Of a stretch of 21,989 bases of DNA, positions 7,908 to 13,227 are shown piece after piece. Made by a program: the position numbers and the translations under genes. Below the pieces are notes generated by a model that saw nothing but the letters and a program-made list of their open reading frames with translations, had not been told where the DNA came from and did not search any database. The first letter of the stretch is position 1. Each line of letters starts with the position of its first letter. Origin of the DNA: DATMNI01 sp035570275 (lineage in GTDB: Bacteria > Acidobacteriota > Terriglobia > Bryobacterales > Bryobacteraceae); NCBI GenBank assembly GCA_035570275.1, contig DATMNI010000458.1, positions 1-21,989 of the forward strand. Reading direction: 5' to 3'.

Positions 7908-8060
7908 TTGTGGGGCAGGTTGTTAACCGGTTGTTAACCTGCGGCGGATTATCAATCCGCCTGCCGCACGTGGCGGGCGAGGCTGCTAACACGGGCTGGC
8001 TCGCTACGCATCGCGCGGGCGGATTAACAATCCGCCGCAGATTAACAATCTGCCCCACAA
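7908..8060. repeat. Palindromic intergenic element, copy 1
   Basis: A 153-bp element with perfect 11-bp outer inverted repeats, TTGTGGGGCAG (7908-7918) and CTGCCCCACAA (8050-8060). It contains two copies of the core palindrome GGCGGATT-NNN-AATCCGCC, at 7943-7961 and 8018-8036. It also has a smaller palindrome around GTTAACCGGTTGTTAAC (7921-7937). The same core and ends recur at 15238-15732 and 19338-19379. It lies between the receptor and adenosyltransferase genes, where it could form strong RNA hairpins that alter mRNA stability or read-through. Confidence 0.85.
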
Positions 8061-8092
8061 CCTGACGGAGCCCCGCCAGATATGAGGAAGAT

Positions 8093-8728
8093 ATGAGCAA
8101 GCAACCGTTCGAGCAACCTCGCCTGGCGATCAATCGTGTCTATACGCGCACCGGGGACCAGGGCGAGACGGGGTTGGCGGGCGGCCAGCGCGTTCCCAAA
8201 GACGGGGCGCGCATCGCAACTTACGGTACGGTGGATGAGCTGAACTCGTTCGTTGGTCTGGCGCGGGTTACGGCAACCGAAATTGCCGGCGAGGAACCAC
8301 GCATGGCGGTGCTGGCGGCCATCATGCTGCGCGTGCAGCACGAACTCTTCAATCTGGGGTCGGTTCTGGCTACCATGCCGGAAGACGTGCATCCCAAACA
8401 GGCGCGAGTGACCGACGCCGAAGTGGCCCAGCTTGAGCTGGAGATGGACCGCATGAACGAAGACCTGCCGCCGCTGCGCTCGTTCGTCTTGCCGGGGGGC
8501 AGCCGGCTCAATGCGGAGCTGCACGTCTGCCGCACGGTCTGCCGCCGCGCCGAACGCCTTTGCGTGGCGCTGGGGCGGGTGGAGAGCGTTCCGCCCGAGG
8601 CCGTGCGGTATTTGAACCGCTTGAGCGACGGGTTGTTCGTCTGGAGCCGGTGGGCCAGCCACGTCACCGGCGCGCCCGAAACTTTGTGGCAGCCGAACCA
8701 GTCAACGTCGGGGTTGTCTGATGGATAA
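8093..8728 (+). CDS. pduO: Cob(I)alamin adenosyltransferase, PduO type
   Basis: A 211-residue cytoplasmic enzyme that transfers the adenosyl group of ATP to cob(I)alamin, making adenosylcobalamin. Family motifs are clear: RVYTRTGDQGETGLAGG near the N-terminus (the ATP-binding loop), YGTVDELNSFVG, the RVQHELFNLGS helix, FVLPGG, and the CRTVCRRAER helix that carries active-site arginines. The C-terminus YLNRLSDGLFVWSRWA is also typical. The length is normal apart from a short tail (QPNQSTSGLSDG) that runs into a 12-bp tandem repeat. Its place after a riboswitch-controlled receptor fits corrinoid salvage: imported B12 is converted to the coenzyme. The ATG lies 7 bases after the GAGGAAG-like ribosome site. 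Confidence 0.95.
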   Translation: MSKQPFEQPRLAINRVYTRTGDQGETGLAGGQRVPKDGARIATYGTVDELNSFVGLARVTATEIAGEEPRMAVLAAIMLRVQHELFNLGSVLATMPEDVHPKQARVTDAEVAQLELEMDRMNEDLPPLRSFVLPGGSRLNAELHVCRTVCRRAERLCVALGRVESVPPEAVRYLNRLSDGLFVWSRWASHVTGAPETLWQPNQSTSGLSDG

Positions 8729-8752
8729 TCTGATGGATAATCTGATGGATAA
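8717..8752 (+). repeat. 12-bp tandem repeat, three units, across a stop codon
   Basis: TCTGATGGATAA occurs three times in a row (8717-8728, 8729-8740, 8741-8752). The first copy supplies the last codons and the TAA of the adenosyltransferase gene. The other two each carry an in-frame TAA, so there are three stop codons in series. The array sits just upstream of the ribosome site for the next gene. Confidence 0.9.
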
Positions 8753-8772
8753 TGGGTGAAAGGAGAAATCGG

Positions 8773-9300
8773 ATGGAGAACAATAAGGCGCGGCCACTAG
8801 CCATCGGCTTAATGGTGCTGGGAGCATTGATTCGGGTCACGCAGCACTGGAATTTCGCCCCGGTTGGCGCGCTTAGCCTCTTCGGAGGCGCCCGTCTGCG
8901 GGGCTGGCAGGCGTACCTGCTGCCGCTGGTGCTGATGGCTGCGACGGACCCGCTGTTGGGCGGTTATTCCGTGGCCACACCGCTGGTTTATGCGAGTTTC
9001 CTGATCAACGTCTGGATCGGCAGCCGTCTAAGGCAAACGGAGAATCCGCTGGCGATCGGCGCGGCCGCGGTCGCGGGCAGCGTGCAGTTTTTCCTGATCA
9101 CGAACTTCGCGGCGTGGCTCGGCTTCAACACATACCCGCACACGTGGAGCGGACTGGTGAGTTGTTACGTCGCCGGCATCCCATTCTTTGGGCGGACCCT
9201 GGCCTCGGACGTCTTCTATTCGGCGGTCCTGTTCGGCCTGCACGCGTGGCTCAGCCGCAGGGTTGTGCAAAACGAGCGGGTAATCGCCGCGCACGCGTAG
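8773..9300 (+). CDS. DUF6580 integral membrane protein, candidate cobalamin-linked transporter
   Basis: A 175-residue protein with five or six hydrophobic helices. Family features visible are the N-terminal RVTQHWNFAPVGALSLFGGA, then LPLVLMAATDPLLGGY, FFLITNFAAWL and SCYVAGIPFFGRTLASDVFYS. These match the DUF6580 'putative transport protein' family, which resembles substrate-binding (S) components of ECF vitamin transporters in size and helix count. The start at 8773 is preferred over 8752 because AGGAG (8761-8765) sits 7 bases before it; the upstream ATG lies inside the tandem repeat. The gene follows the adenosyltransferase closely and probably shares its transcript. A role in moving corrinoid or a precursor across the inner membrane is inference from context; the window has no BtuCD. 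Confidence 0.8.
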   Translation: MENNKARPLAIGLMVLGALIRVTQHWNFAPVGALSLFGGARLRGWQAYLLPLVLMAATDPLLGGYSVATPLVYASFLINVWIGSRLRQTENPLAIGAAAVAGSVQFFLITNFAAWLGFNTYPHTWSGLVSCYVAGIPFFGRTLASDVFYSAVLFGLHAWLSRRVVQNERVIAAHA

Positions 9301-9319
9301 GATCGTCGCTTCTGGTGAT

Positions 9320-9375
9320 ACCGCTTGCTGACGCGCGCGGCTCCGTTTTTGGGCGTGCTGCACGAGCCGACTTAA
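9320..9375. repeat. Possible dispersed intergenic repeat upstream of the toxin-antitoxin pair
   Basis: The segment CTTGCTGACGCGCGCGGCTC, followed by a run of T and an inverted arm (CGGCTC at 9338-9343, GAGCCG at 9364-9369), resembles a repeat whose translation reads LADARGSV. I recall this as frequent between genes of Solibacter-type genomes. Only one copy is in this window, so the assignment rests on recollection and the local inverted repeat. Confidence 0.3.
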
Positions 9376-9431
9376 AAACCGTGACAGGAGGCGCTATCCT
9401 TGTACTCTGGAGAGAGAATCGGGAACCGCTC

Positions 9432-9689
9432 ATGAACATCGAAATCCACGATACGGCCTTGGAGGCGCGAATCCAAAAACAGATTCAAGCGACCGGCGCC
9501 GCCAGCGCGGAGGAAGCGTTGCTCCGCCTTCTCGAAACGCAGGAAGAACAGGATCGCTGGCTGTTGGAAAACCAAAACGCGATCAACGCGAAGCTCAGAC
9601 GCGGCATCGACCAGCTTGACGGAGGCGAGGGTATTCCCGAAGACCAACTGGACGCCTACCTTGCCCGCCTAAAAGCTCAGCCTGAATGA
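9432..9689 (+). CDS. ParD-like antitoxin
   Basis: An 85-residue, mostly helical, charged protein. It starts MNIEIHDTALEARIQKQIQ and continues with SAEEALLRLLETQEEQDRWLLE, a pattern seen in ParD/CopG-type antitoxins: a short N-terminal strand and helices for DNA binding and dimerisation, then a C-terminal tail that wraps the toxin. The reading frame is open upstream, but the ATG at 9432 gives the family-typical N-terminus. Its last four bases overlap the start of the ParE-like toxin gene (ATGA), the usual arrangement. The pair lies inside the cobalamin locus and looks like a later insertion there. The antitoxin is intact although its toxin is frameshifted. Confidence 0.75.
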   Translation: MNIEIHDTALEARIQKQIQATGAASAEEALLRLLETQEEQDRWLLENQNAINAKLRRGIDQLDGGEGIPEDQLDAYLARLKAQPE

Positions 9690-10045
9690 GGCGGCGCTAC
9701 GTTCTTGCGCCGGAAGCGGCCCTCGATATGGTTGAAATCTGGCGTTACATTAAGAAAAACGGCAGTCTTGAGATGGCCGACCGGGTTGAATCCGTGATCC
9801 GCGAGAAGATTGTTTATCTTGCCGGAAGACCCGGCGGCGGCCATTGGCGCAAGGATTTGACGGAAGAGCCGGTGAAGTTTTTCCCAGTATACTCGTACCT
9901 GATCGTTTACCGGCCTGAGACGAGCCCCTTGCAGGTTGTCGCCATTCCATGGCCGCCGCGATGTGGCGGAGCTTCTCAAGGATCGCTTATGAACGGAATA
10001 GGATGCTTTCTAGCCACTCCGCCCATGTTGTTTCACAAAGAGTAG
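9686..10045 (+). pseudogene. ParE/RelE-family toxin with a C-terminal frameshift
   Basis: The N-terminal 87 residues are a normal ParE-type toxin (YVLAPEAALDMVEIWRYIKK, ADRVESVIREKI, LAGRPGGGHWRKDL, FFPVYSYLIVYRP, LQVVAI). At 9947 the frame breaks. Shifting one base restores the family ending HGRRDVAELLKDRL followed by TGA at 9990-9992. The family usually has I-L-H here, so two bases have probably been lost (or one gained). As it stands the frame reads through an unrelated 33-residue tail to 10045. The toxin normally blocks DNA gyrase or cleaves mRNA on the ribosome, and the C-terminal strand and helix lost here carry conserved residues. It is therefore probably inactive, unless the break is a sequencing error or is rescued by frameshifting. 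Confidence 0.8.
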
Positions 10046-10051
10046 CATTAA

Positions 10052-10726
10052 GTGAACAAAGTCCTGCTGGCCTGGAGCTCGGGGAAGGATAGCGCCTGGG
10101 CATTGCACGTGCTGCGCCGGCAGAACGTGGAAGTGGCGGCCATCCTCACCACCCTCAACGAAGCGGCCGATCGCGTGGCCATGCACGGCGTGCGGCGCTC
10201 CCTGCTGGAGGCCCAGGCAGAGGCCGTGGGCGTTCCGGTCTGGAAAATTCCGCTGCCGTGGCCATGTACCAACGAAGATTACGAATGGCGTATGGCCGAA
10301 GCCTGCAGCCGCGCCGTGGATGAAGGCTTCGACGCCATCGCCTTCGGCGATCTTTTCCTGGAGGAGGTGCGCGCCTACCGCGAACGGCAGTTGGCGGGAA
10401 GCGGCCTGGCGCCCCTGTTTCCACTTTGGCAGCTCCCCACCGGCCAATTGGCGCGCGACATGATCGCGGCGGGGCTTCGCGCGCGGCTCTCGTGTGTGGA
10501 TTCCAAGGCGCTGGACCCGGCGTTTGCGGGACGCGAGTTCGACCAGCGGCTGCTGGCGGACCTGCCGGAACATGCCGACCCATGCGGCGAGAAGGGCGAG
10601 TTTCACACCTTCGCTTACGATGGCCCGATGTTCCGCTGGCCGCTGCGCGTGGAGACGGGAGAGGTGCGGGACGTGGACGGGTTCGTCTATGCGGATCTGA
10701 CGGAATGCCCAGAATCGTCTCTCTGA
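10052..10726 (+). CDS. DUF71/COG2102 PP-loop ATPase, probably for B12 salvage
   Basis: A 224-residue cytoplasmic enzyme of the adenine-nucleotide alpha-hydrolase (PP-loop) type. Residues 9-14 (SSGKDS) are the PP-loop that binds ATP. The family block FDAIAFGDLFLEEVRAYRE follows, then the C-terminal signature GEKGEFHTFAYDGPMF. Databases often call this family diphthine-ammonia ligase (Dph6), but bacteria lack diphthamide. A published comparative-genomic analysis of DUF71/COG2102 proposed that bacterial members work in B12 salvage. This gene overlaps a BtuF-like gene by 22 bases and lies downstream of a riboswitch-receptor-adenosyltransferase set, which fits that proposal exactly. The GTG start at 10052 is required to include the PP-loop strand; the ribosome site is weak. 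The precise reaction, perhaps amide formation or hydrolysis on the corrin side chain, is unknown. Confidence 0.88.
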   Translation: MNKVLLAWSSGKDSAWALHVLRRQNVEVAAILTTLNEAADRVAMHGVRRSLLEAQAEAVGVPVWKIPLPWPCTNEDYEWRMAEACSRAVDEGFDAIAFGDLFLEEVRAYRERQLAGSGLAPLFPLWQLPTGQLARDMIAAGLRARLSCVDSKALDPAFAGREFDQRLLADLPEHADPCGEKGEFHTFAYDGPMFRWPLRVETGEVRDVDGFVYADLTECPESSL

Positions 10727-11670
10727 TCAGCAGCGCCACCGAGATCGCCGGCGCGCTTGGACAACTCGATAACCTGGTGGGGCGGTCTCACGAATGCGAC
10801 TATCCGGAGGGCGTGAAGGCGCTGCCGGTTTGCACGCGGCCCAGGATCGCAGTGGACGCCAGCAGCCAGGAGATTGACCGCGCGGTGAAGGAGCGGGCCC
10901 GCACCGCGGTATCGATTTACGACGTGTTCGAGGACGTGATCGAAAGGCTGGAACCGACTCACATCCTGACGCAGGTGCAGTGCGAAGTGTGCGCCGTCAG
11001 TTTGCGCGATGTGGAACTGGCGTTGGCGCGAGGCATGAAAGGGGAGCCGCGGATTGTGTCGCTGCAACCGGATTCGCTGGCCGCGATCTGGGACGACGTG
11101 CGGCGGGTGGCCGGGGCGCTGGGGATTGCGGAGCGCGGCGAAACGGTGGTCGGCGAACTCCAGGCGCGGATGTCCGTGCTGGCAGGGTTGGCAGGCCGTG
11201 GGCATGCCACACCCCGCGTGGCTTGCATCGAGTGGATGGAGCCCTTGATGGCCGCCGGGAACTGGACGCCGGAACTGATCGAGATGGCGGGTGGCATCAA
11301 CCTGTTCGGAGAGGCTGGGAAGCATTCGCCGTGGATGACTTGGGACGCGCTGGTGGCGGCGGACCCGGATGTGATCGTGATCGCGCCTTGCGGGTTCGAC
11401 CTGGCGCGAACCGAGCAGGAAATTTACTGGATGACGGAGCGGCCCGGATGGAACCATCTGCGCGCCGTTCAAACCGGGCGCGTCTACCTGGCCGATGGCA
11501 ACCAGTACTTCAACCGTCCCGGGCCGCGCGTGGTGGAGACGCTGCAGATTCTGGTGGAGATGCTGCATGGTGCGGCGGCGACACTTTGGCCGGCGGCGAC
11601 ACGTTGGCCGGCGGCGACACTTTGGCCGGCGGCGCCTGGGGCCGGCACTCCGTGGCGCGCGTTATCATGA
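10705..11670 (+). CDS. btuF: Cobalamin-binding protein, BtuF/TroA type
   Basis: A 321-residue substrate-binding protein of the helical-backbone (TroA/BtuF) fold. Recognisable features are RIVSLISSATEI at the start, LVGRSHECDYP, and the TQVQC93-x-x-C96AVS motif of this corrinoid-binding subfamily. Others are RVACIEWMEPLMAAGNW, GGINLFGEAGKHSPWMTWD, and the closing DGNQYFNRPGPRVVETLQILVEML. The ATG at 10705 overlaps the end of the DUF71 gene by 22 bases, so the two are translationally linked. No signal peptide is visible, as is common in this subfamily, so it may work in the cytoplasm as a corrinoid carrier or sensor instead of a periplasmic uptake protein. The last 30 residues (WPAATL repeats) come from an 18-bp tandem repeat and are probably not part of the fold. 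No BtuC or BtuD gene follows. Confidence 0.85.
   Translation: MPRIVSLISSATEIAGALGQLDNLVGRSHECDYPEGVKALPVCTRPRIAVDASSQEIDRAVKERARTAVSIYDVFEDVIERLEPTHILTQVQCEVCAVSLRDVELALARGMKGEPRIVSLQPDSLAAIWDDVRRVAGALGIAERGETVVGELQARMSVLAGLAGRGHATPRVACIEWMEPLMAAGNWTPELIEMAGGINLFGEAGKHSPWMTWDALVAADPDVIVIAPCGFDLARTEQEIYWMTERPGWNHLRAVQTGRVYLADGNQYFNRPGPRVVETLQILVEMLHGAAATLWPAATRWPAATLWPAAPGAGTPWRALS
11575..11634 (+). repeat. 18-bp tandem repeat, 3.3 units, coding
   Basis: The unit GCGGCGACACTTTGGCCG occurs at 11575-11592, 11593-11610 (one base different) and 11611-11628, with a partial fourth copy. It encodes WPAAT(L/R) hexapeptides at the C-terminus of the BtuF-like protein. The unit keeps frame, so copy number can vary without loss of the protein. 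Confidence 0.85.
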
Positions 11671-11679
11671 GCTTGTGCC

Positions 11680-12633
11680 ATGGCGTTAATCGCGGTTTCG
11701 GGTCATCCGGGATGCCGTTTTGAAGAGGTGGCGCGTTTCAGCGCGCAGCGGCTGGGCTTTGAACAACTCACGCAATCGCGAATCGCCGGGCTGATCGAGG
11801 CGGAGTTCGGTACCGGCGCCAAGATTCCGGACAAGGCCTATCCGAGTTTGGTGACTTCGATTCTGGCGCGCCTGGCCACGGAGCATCACTTGGTTTACTG
11901 CGGGGTTGGAGGGGAAGTGCAGGCGCGCCATTTTCCAGGAACGCTGCGGGTGCACGTGGTGGCCCCGGAGACTGTGCGGATCGGCAACCTGATGCTGGAT
12001 CGCCGCCTGGATCGCCCGGCCGCGCGCGCTCTGCTGCTGCAACTGGAGACCGCCGACCGGGCCGACCGCAAAGCCAAGTTCGGCAAGACCAGAGCCACGG
12101 CCGACCTTTTCGATCTGGTGCTCAACGCCGAATCGCTCAGCAGCGAGCAGATGGCGCAACTCATCGAAACCGCGGTAGCGTCGGCCGGGTTGAAAGAGCG
12201 CGGCTACCTTTCCCATGCGGCCGAGGCGCAACTGCAGTTTCAGATGCGGCTCAGGCTGGCGCGCTTCGGCATTGTTCCGCACGGCAACATTACGTTGCGG
12301 AACAAAATGTTCGCGCACCCCAGTGAGGAGATGTTCGCCAACCTGCTGGATTTCTACCGCATCCCGTGGGAGTATGAACCGCGCAGCTTTCCGGTCCATT
12401 TCGATGCCTCGGGCGGTGTGCTGGAAGCGTTCACACCGGATTTCTTTCTGCCCGAGTTCGATATGTACGTGGAACTGACTACCATGAAGCAGTCGCTCAC
12501 CACCAGGAAGAATCGCAAGGTGAGGCTGCTGCGGGAATTGTATCCGCATCTCAACATCCAGGTTTTCTACCAGAAGGATTTTGAGAACTTGATTTTCAAG
12601 TACGGGTTGGCAGACCGGCCGGTGCAGGCATGA
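11680..12633 (+). CDS. Cytidylate-kinase-like protein fused to a PD-(D/E)xK-like C-terminal domain
   Basis: A 317-residue two-part protein. Residues 1-190 follow the cytidylate-kinase-like family (PF13189-type): an N-terminal strand and helix, LVYCGVGGEVQARHFPGTLRVHVVAPETVRI, ARALLLQLETADRADRKAKF, and DLFDLVLNAESLS. The nucleotide-binding loop is degenerate (SGHPGCRFEEV), with no GK[S/T]. Residues 215-317 form a second domain: HPSEEMFANLLDFYRIPWEYEP, then FTPD254FFLPEFDMYVE265LTTMK270. A P-D, about ten residues, then E-x-T/K is the layout of PD-(D/E)xK nucleases, followed by KVRLLRELYPHLNIQVFY. The gene overlaps hpt by four bases (ATGA), and I recall the C-terminal domain as a common neighbour of hpt in other phyla. 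The function is unknown; a nucleotide-binding or nucleic-acid role is inference. Confidence 0.7.
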   Translation: MALIAVSGHPGCRFEEVARFSAQRLGFEQLTQSRIAGLIEAEFGTGAKIPDKAYPSLVTSILARLATEHHLVYCGVGGEVQARHFPGTLRVHVVAPETVRIGNLMLDRRLDRPAARALLLQLETADRADRKAKFGKTRATADLFDLVLNAESLSSEQMAQLIETAVASAGLKERGYLSHAAEAQLQFQMRLRLARFGIVPHGNITLRNKMFAHPSEEMFANLLDFYRIPWEYEPRSFPVHFDASGGVLEAFTPDFFLPEFDMYVELTTMKQSLTTRKNRKVRLLRELYPHLNIQVFYQKDFENLIFKYGLADRPVQA

Positions 12634-13175
12634 GTATGGGCTTGATACCCGGGATAGATCGCGTTCTCTTTACCGGGGAGCAGATTGAGCAGCGCATCCG
12701 CGAAGTGGCCGGCGAGATTTCGCGGCGCTACGAAGGCAAGCCGCTTAAGCTGATCGGTGTGCTGAAGGGGTCGGTGTTTTTCCTTACGGCGTTGTCGCGG
12801 CACATCGAGATTCCGCACAAGATCGACTTCCTGGCCATTTCCAGTTTCTCCAACAAGAGCGGATCTCCCGGCCTGGTGCGCATTGCCAAAGACCTGGATG
12901 ACGGCATCGAGGGCGAAGACGTGCTGCTGGTGGAGGACATCGTGGATACCGGTTTTACGCTGCGCTACCTGCTGCTGACGCTGGCCGGGCGCGCGCCCAA
13001 TTCGCTTTCGGTCTGCACGTTTCTGGACCGGAATTCGCGCCGCATCGTGCAGGTTCCGGTGGATTACCGGTGCTTCGAAATCCCCGACCGCTTCGTGGTT
13101 GGCTTCGGCCTGGATCACAACCAACTCTACCGGAATCTGGGCTATGTGGCGGTGATGAAGCAGGAGAAGGGCTGA
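12630..13175 (+). CDS. hpt: Hypoxanthine phosphoribosyltransferase
   Basis: A 181-residue purine-salvage enzyme that joins hypoxanthine (or guanine) to PRPP to give IMP or GMP. Motifs in order are LIGVLKGSVFFLTAL (pyrophosphate loop), IDFLAISSFSNKSGSPG (flexible loop), the PRPP-binding signature VLLVEDIVDTGFTL (about residues 97-110), and the base-binding FEIPDRFVVGFGLDHNQLYRNL. The length and all motifs are normal for type I enzymes. It is translationally coupled to the preceding kinase/nuclease-like gene through an ATGA overlap. A second ATG six bases downstream is an equally possible start. No stop-proximal hairpin is seen before the next gene. Confidence 0.97.
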   Translation: MSMGLIPGIDRVLFTGEQIEQRIREVAGEISRRYEGKPLKLIGVLKGSVFFLTALSRHIEIPHKIDFLAISSFSNKSGSPGLVRIAKDLDDGIEGEDVLLVEDIVDTGFTLRYLLLTLAGRAPNSLSVCTFLDRNSRRIVQVPVDYRCFEIPDRFVVGFGLDHNQLYRNLGYVAVMKQEKG

Positions 13176-13227
13176 GTGAGTTGAGTTTGAGCCGCGTCGG
13201 CGCAGTGACCGGGGAGAGGGTGCGTCC

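Noticed and set aside
7908..8060. CRISPR array
   Set aside because: The repeats are palindromic cores in inverted arrangement with irregular spacing, not direct repeats with uniform spacers, and no cas gene is present.
7871..8133. Small frames on both strands in the intergenic element
   Set aside because: They translate the palindromic repeat (phrases such as RRIVNPP and LTICPTT) and are not conserved proteins.
8773..9300. Calling the DUF6580 protein BtuM
   Set aside because: Size and context are similar, but the visible motifs (NFAPVGALSLFGGA, CYVAGIPFF) belong to DUF6580 and I cannot align it with BtuM by eye.
10426..10704. In-frame upstream extension of the BtuF-like protein
   Set aside because: It lies inside the DUF71 gene in another frame, and the family N-terminus begins at 10705.
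10052..10726. Diphthamide synthesis (Dph6) as the function of the DUF71 gene
   Set aside because: The diphthamide modification is found in archaea and eukaryotes, not bacteria, and the neighbours are cobalamin genes.
11680..12633. Functional cytidylate kinase (cmk)
   Set aside because: The phosphate-binding loop is degenerate and a second, nuclease-like domain occupies the C-terminus, so the housekeeping enzyme is not a safe call.
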